Assembly: GCF_003058195.1 (NCBI RefSeq)
Contig: NZ_QBUH01000002.1
Span: forward strand, 186,001 to 250,000
Direction: 5' to 3'
DNA length: 64,000 nucleotides
Origin: Elizabethkingia sp. YR214
GTDB lineage: Bacteria; Bacteroidota; Bacteroidia; Flavobacteriales; Weeksellaceae
Shown here: one piece after another, positions 60,863 to 64,000 of the stretch
How the letters are laid out: each line of letters starts with the position of its first letter
Position numbering within the stretch: position 1 is the first letter of the stretch
Program-made: the position numbers and the translations under genes
The notes under the pieces: generated by a model
Databases searched by the model: none
Seen by the model: only the letters and a program-made list of their open reading frames with translations
What the model was told of the DNA's origin: nothing

Positions 60863-60885
60863 AGCAGAATATATTTATGTTAGTT

Positions 60886-62970
60886 TTAGAATGTTGCAGG
60901 CGGTGCTGTATCGTTATTTAGTTTTTTCTGGATTTCATTTTTTCTTCCTTTTGCAAAGTCATAACCAATACCTAGAATAAACATGGATTTGTTATTGAAA
61001 ATTTGTGTGTGCCCAGTATAACTTACAAGGCTCTCTGGTAAAGTTTTAGATTTGTATTCCGAAGGCATTCCCCACCAGTACATTCCGGTACTGAAGCTCC
61101 AGTTTTTATGTTTATAATTAACAAAAATATGGTTGGCATTCTCATTGGTATTCAAAAACGCACCGCTCAGTGTATAATATGGAATTGTATATTGGTACTG
61201 GATATTGAAAGACTTATATTCTGAAGAAATTACAAAATAGTTTCCTATATAATCATTTTTAATTACAGCTCCGGAACTGGTCTTGAATCGTTCTGATGCC
61301 GGTGAGAAAACAACTTTCACTACGAGTAGATTATTTCCAAAAGGCTTTACCGAACCGGTTAATTGCATTCCGTATTGCTGAGAGTATTGCGCGTTTTCAT
61401 AGGTCAGATTATAGCCTCCAGAGGTTGGATCTGCAACATACATCTGGTTAATGGCACGATCTCTGTGCCAGAAAAATAAATTTGCATTGATATCGAAATA
61501 CTTATTATTTACAGAATAAACAAGATTGTTACCCCATGAACGTTGAGTTTTCAGATAAGGATTTCCGCTTCTTATAATATTTGGAACCACCTGTACTACA
61601 TTGCTACTTAAAGCAGAACTTGATGGGCTCTTAGGAACGTAGCTACTTGTAAATCTTAAACTCTGATTTTTGGTTAACTGATAACCCAGAATTAATTTCG
61701 GAGTAATAGTCCATTCATCATTTGTTATTTCTGCACTCTGATTGTGGATATTCGTTAAGCCTAAGCCAATCCGGTACATCAGTTTATTTTTCTTCCCTGA
61801 AAATTCTGTATAAAAATATTGTTCCAGATAATTTACTTCATAATAAGAGGAGCCTTGTAGGTTTTGCAAATCATTGGATATTGCATTGTTGGAAATTCTA
61901 TAACCAGAACTTAACTTTCCGAAGCTGAAATCATGTGAATGCGCTACTTCTCCAACAAGGCTGGTTTGCTTTGCTTTAAGGTTCATATCATTGTCAAATA
62001 CACTCTGATTGTTAGTCAGAATCCATTCTTTTGATAATTCAGCAGAATTAGTGGTGTATTTAGATCCAACGAAATTAATGCTTAACTCATCTTTTTTGCC
62101 CAGGTTCTTAGAGAAATATAAATCTATAGTAGGTTTGTTATAATCCGAAGAGGTATTTCTTAAAGTTCCGTGTTCTTCGGTTGACGAGTCTTTTGTAAAG
62201 GTATTAAATCCGTTAGCTTTTGAGAAGCTTGTTAAAATGTCAAGATTTAGTTTTGCCTGGAAAGCGTAATTCCCGGTTAGAATATTGTTATAACGTAGGG
62301 TAATTCCTTGGGTTGTGTATCCAAAGTGGTCCTTTCTGTTTTCTTCTGAGCTATAATGGCTGCCGTTTAGCATATAATCATATGTGTTTCTAAATTGTCG
62401 GTTGTCATAATCTCTTAGGTTAAAGGTATAATCCATTCCCAGATTATTTCGTCCTTTGGTATAGTTGGCATAAGCCGATCCGTTCACAAATCCCGTGTTA
62501 AGAGCTGAGCTTGCTTCTAATCCAAACACATAACCTGTTTCCGGATTTCTTGTAAGGATATTGACAACTGTATCAGCACGCAAAGCCCATCGGGTTGGTG
62601 GATTGTCATAATATTCTACTTTTATTACATCTTCAGGCTTTACCGTACGTACCTGCATATCGGTGGCCTCGACGCCATTAATTAATAATAATATTTTGCC
62701 CCCTTTTATGCTTGCAACAGAATTGGAAATAGGATCGAATTGAAGTTCGGGCAATGTTTTTAAAAGATCATTTGCGTAACGGGCTCTTTTTAAAGCTTCT
62801 TCACTAAATGTATATACAGCTTTGTCTACAAATTGTTTTTTGCGTTGTGATTTAAGGATTACCTCCTGTATCTCTTTACTTTGTTGTAAAGTATCTTTTG
62901 CAGTTTTCGTTTCCTGTGCTGTAATCAGTAATCCGGTTAATGCTGCAGCTAGTGTAATTAGTTTTTTCAT
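60886..62970 (-). CDS. TonB-receptor-like outer membrane beta-barrel family protein
   Basis: 694 residues: signal peptide ending LTGLLITAQE, then a plug-like region (about 35-150: EVILKSQRKKQFVDKAVYTFSEEALKRARYANDLLKTLPELQFDP, GGKILLLINGVEATD, DVIKVEYYDNPPTRW) and a long barrel from about 155. The family (outer membrane beta-barrel, OMP_b-brl_3-like) is related to TonB-dependent receptors but has a degenerate plug. The usual carboxypeptidase-like N-terminal domain is absent. It is first in a two-gene operon whose promoter carries two palindromes. The cargo or partner is unknown. Confidence 0.82.
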   Translation of the reverse strand: MKKLITLAAALTGLLITAQETKTAKDTLQQSKEIQEVILKSQRKKQFVDKAVYTFSEEALKRARYANDLLKTLPELQFDPISNSVASIKGGKILLLINGVEATDMQVRTVKPEDVIKVEYYDNPPTRWALRADTVVNILTRNPETGYVFGLEASSALNTGFVNGSAYANYTKGRNNLGMDYTFNLRDYDNRQFRNTYDYMLNGSHYSSEENRKDHFGYTTQGITLRYNNILTGNYAFQAKLNLDILTSFSKANGFNTFTKDSSTEEHGTLRNTSSDYNKPTIDLYFSKNLGKKDELSINFVGSKYTTNSAELSKEWILTNNQSVFDNDMNLKAKQTSLVGEVAHSHDFSFGKLSSGYRISNNAISNDLQNLQGSSYYEVNYLEQYFYTEFSGKKNKLMYRIGLGLTNIHNQSAEITNDEWTITPKLILGYQLTKNQSLRFTSSYVPKSPSSSALSSNVVQVVPNIIRSGNPYLKTQRSWGNNLVYSVNNKYFDINANLFFWHRDRAINQMYVADPTSGGYNLTYENAQYSQQYGMQLTGSVKPFGNNLLVVKVVFSPASERFKTSSGAVIKNDYIGNYFVISSEYKSFNIQYQYTIPYYTLSGAFLNTNENANHIFVNYKHKNWSFSTGMYWWGMPSEYKSKTLPESLVSYTGHTQIFNNKSMFILGIGYDFAKGRKNEIQKKLNNDTAPPATF

Positions 62971-62980
62971 ATCAGTTATT

Positions 62981-63028
62981 TACCTAATGTTTTAGGTATA
63001 CAATATTATAACTAAAATATTAGTTATA
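62981..63028 (-). promoter_or_regulatory. paired palindromic operators over the barrel operon promoter
   Basis: Palindrome 1: TACCTAA TGTT TTAGGTA (62981-62998). Palindrome 2: TATAACTAA AATA TTAGTTATA (63007-63028). Both share the core CTAA-N4-TTAG and their centres are 28 bases apart. A TAATATTG -7-like box on the minus strand (63001-63008) lies between them, so the sites would cover the transcription start and the -33 zone, as expected for a repressor. Confidence 0.55.
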
Positions 63029-63319
63029 AAAGTTTTTTAATTAAATTCCTATAAATATAAAATTCAATGTTTAGTGATTAGTTTTTCTTACCAATACTAA
63101 TGTTAAAAGAATACCAAAAAATAAATGATTTTATTATTTGCTGATAATCAGTTTATTGCGGTTTTTATTTGAATATAAGAGTGTTCATTTTCGTACACTG
63201 ATTGTCCATTTCTGAACAGATTTACTAAAGAGATAAAAGTCTGTAAAGCTTTTCTGGTAATAGTTGTGGTGAATGAATGATATAACTCATTTTTATAACA
63301 GGTTCTGAAAATAAAATAA

Positions 63320-63327
63320 TAAATTTG
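63320..63327 (+). promoter_or_regulatory. -7 promoter element of the aminotransferase gene
   Basis: TAAATTTG fits TAnnTTTG, 17 bases before the ATG at 63345. No convincing -33 box. Confidence 0.45.
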
Positions 63328-63344
63328 TACGATAATAGTCTTAC

Positions 63345-64000
63345 ATGAAAAAAATACAGATGGTTGACCTGCAAGGTCAATATCAAAAAATAAAAAACGA
63401 AGCAGATGCAGCAGTGTTAAAGGTAATGGAATCAGCAGCCTTTATCAACGGACCAGAAGTAAAAGAATTCACGACAGAACTACAAAACTACCTTGACGTA
63501 AAACACGTTATTCCTTGTGCCAACGGTACCGATGCTTTGCAAATCGCTTTAATGGCATTAGACCTTCAGGAAGGAGACGAAGTAATAACAGCAGATTTCA
63601 CCTTTGCCGCTACGGTAGAGGTGATTCATTTATTAAAGCTAAAGTCAGTTTTAGTAGATGTAGATTATAATACGTTTACAATAGATATTGAGAAGCTAAA
63701 AGCTGCGATCACACCAAAAACTAAAGCTATTATTCCTGTTCACATATTTGGACAATGTTCCAATATGGAAGAAATACTAAAAATAGCTAAAGAGCACAAT
63801 CTTTATGTAATAGAAGACAATGCACAAGCTATTGGTGCGGATTATACATTCTCGGACGGAACTAAAAGGAAATCAGGAACGATGGGTACCTTAGGAACTA
63901 CATCTTTCTTCCCGTCAAAAAATCTAGGATGTTACGGAGACGGTGGTGCTATATTTACTAATGATGATGAATTGGAGTATAAAATCCGCGGTATTGTAAA
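63345..64000 (+). CDS. DegT/DnrJ/EryC1/StrS-type aminotransferase, 3'-truncated by window edge
   Basis: 218 residues are visible before the window ends. PLP-dependent sugar aminotransferase: KKIQMVDLQGQYQKIKNE at the start, ESAAFINGPEVKEFT, PCANGTDALQIALMAL, DFTFAATVEVIHLL, IIPVHIFGQCSNMEEI, VIEDNAQAIGA with the PLP-binding Asp (about 160), and the PLP lysine in SFFPSKNLGCYGDGGA (about 190). It makes an amino sugar on a nucleotide-sugar precursor, for O-antigen, capsule or glycoprotein glycans. It opens a new region and is probably the first gene of an envelope-glycan locus beyond the window (inference). No frameshift is seen. Confidence 0.92.
   Translation, partial: MKKIQMVDLQGQYQKIKNEADAAVLKVMESAAFINGPEVKEFTTELQNYLDVKHVIPCANGTDALQIALMALDLQEGDEVITADFTFAATVEVIHLLKLKSVLVDVDYNTFTIDIEKLKAAITPKTKAIIPVHIFGQCSNMEEILKIAKEHNLYVIEDNAQAIGADYTFSDGTKRKSGTMGTLGTTSFFPSKNLGCYGDGGAIFTNDDELEYKIRGIV

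Larger units (their letters stand above)
62971..63344. other. divergent regulatory region, barrel operon / aminotransferase
   Basis: About 375 bases without a gene. The minus-strand side contains two palindromes with a CTAA-N4-TTAG core and a -7-like box between them; the plus-strand side contains a TAAATTTG box for the aminotransferase. The middle (about 63060-63290) is A/T-rich and otherwise unremarkable. Confidence 0.6.

Noticed and set aside
1-64000. CRISPR array, tRNA, rRNA, transposon or prophage
   Set aside because: No regularly spaced repeats, cloverleaf sequence, transposase, integrase or phage structural gene was seen on either strand.

Overview
This window is chromosomal DNA from a low-GC member of the Bacteroidota, most likely of the Chryseobacterium/Elizabethkingia group (family Weeksellaceae). 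The evidence is a SusC/SusD outer-membrane pair, lipoproteins with Bacteroidota-type export signals, DUF3667 and GH97 families, weak Shine-Dalgarno sequences, and many promoters with the phylum's TAnnTTTG -7 element. The genus is inferred from general likeness, not proven. I see no tRNA, rRNA, CRISPR array, transposase, integrase or prophage gene. The window is almost entirely ordinary, densely coding chromosome. It opens inside glgB and ends inside a DegT/DnrJ-type aminotransferase gene.

1-5.1 kb: glycogen synthesis (glgB end, glgA, glgC), then a membrane-anchored SRPBCC/GyrI-like protein. 5.2-9.8 kb: the E1 and E2 subunits of 2-oxoglutarate dehydrogenase (sucA, sucB) and an ApaG-domain protein. 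9.9-14.0 kb, minus strand: an EamA exporter with its Lrp/AsnC-type regulator, a DnaQ-like exonuclease, and an overlapping glycosyltransferase/acyltransferase pair for the cell envelope. 14.0-16.6 kb: a thioredoxin-like lipoprotein, a small secreted unknown protein and a PQQ-type sugar dehydrogenase lipoprotein.

16.6-44.5 kb holds purine synthesis in two blocks: purB-purL-(PAP2 phosphatase)-purC-purF, and purM-purN-purH-purD-guaA. Between them lies a polysaccharide utilisation locus (25.5-35.4 kb: susC, susD, susE/F-like, a GH63/trehalase-type glycosidase and a SusB-like GH97), plus a DUF3667 protein, a pirin and an FMN reductase. The locus looks built for uptake and trimming of alpha-glucans. 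It has a LacI-type operator upstream but carries neither an endo-amylase nor a regulator. The second purine block has unusually structured leaders: a short ORF plus terminator before purM, three hairpins before purH, and two related long palindromes before purN and guaA.

44.6-64 kb: a UbiB-type kinase, a TonB-dependent receptor, a DEAD-box helicase, a patatin-like lipase, two tandem paralogous lipoproteins, a GDSL esterase, a YqhD-like alcohol dehydrogenase, several small membrane or enzyme genes, ppc, an outer-membrane barrel operon with two palindromes over its promoter, and the start of a sugar aminotransferase. No clear new defence or mobile system was found. The best leads are regulatory RNA and operator structures and the duplicated lipoproteins.
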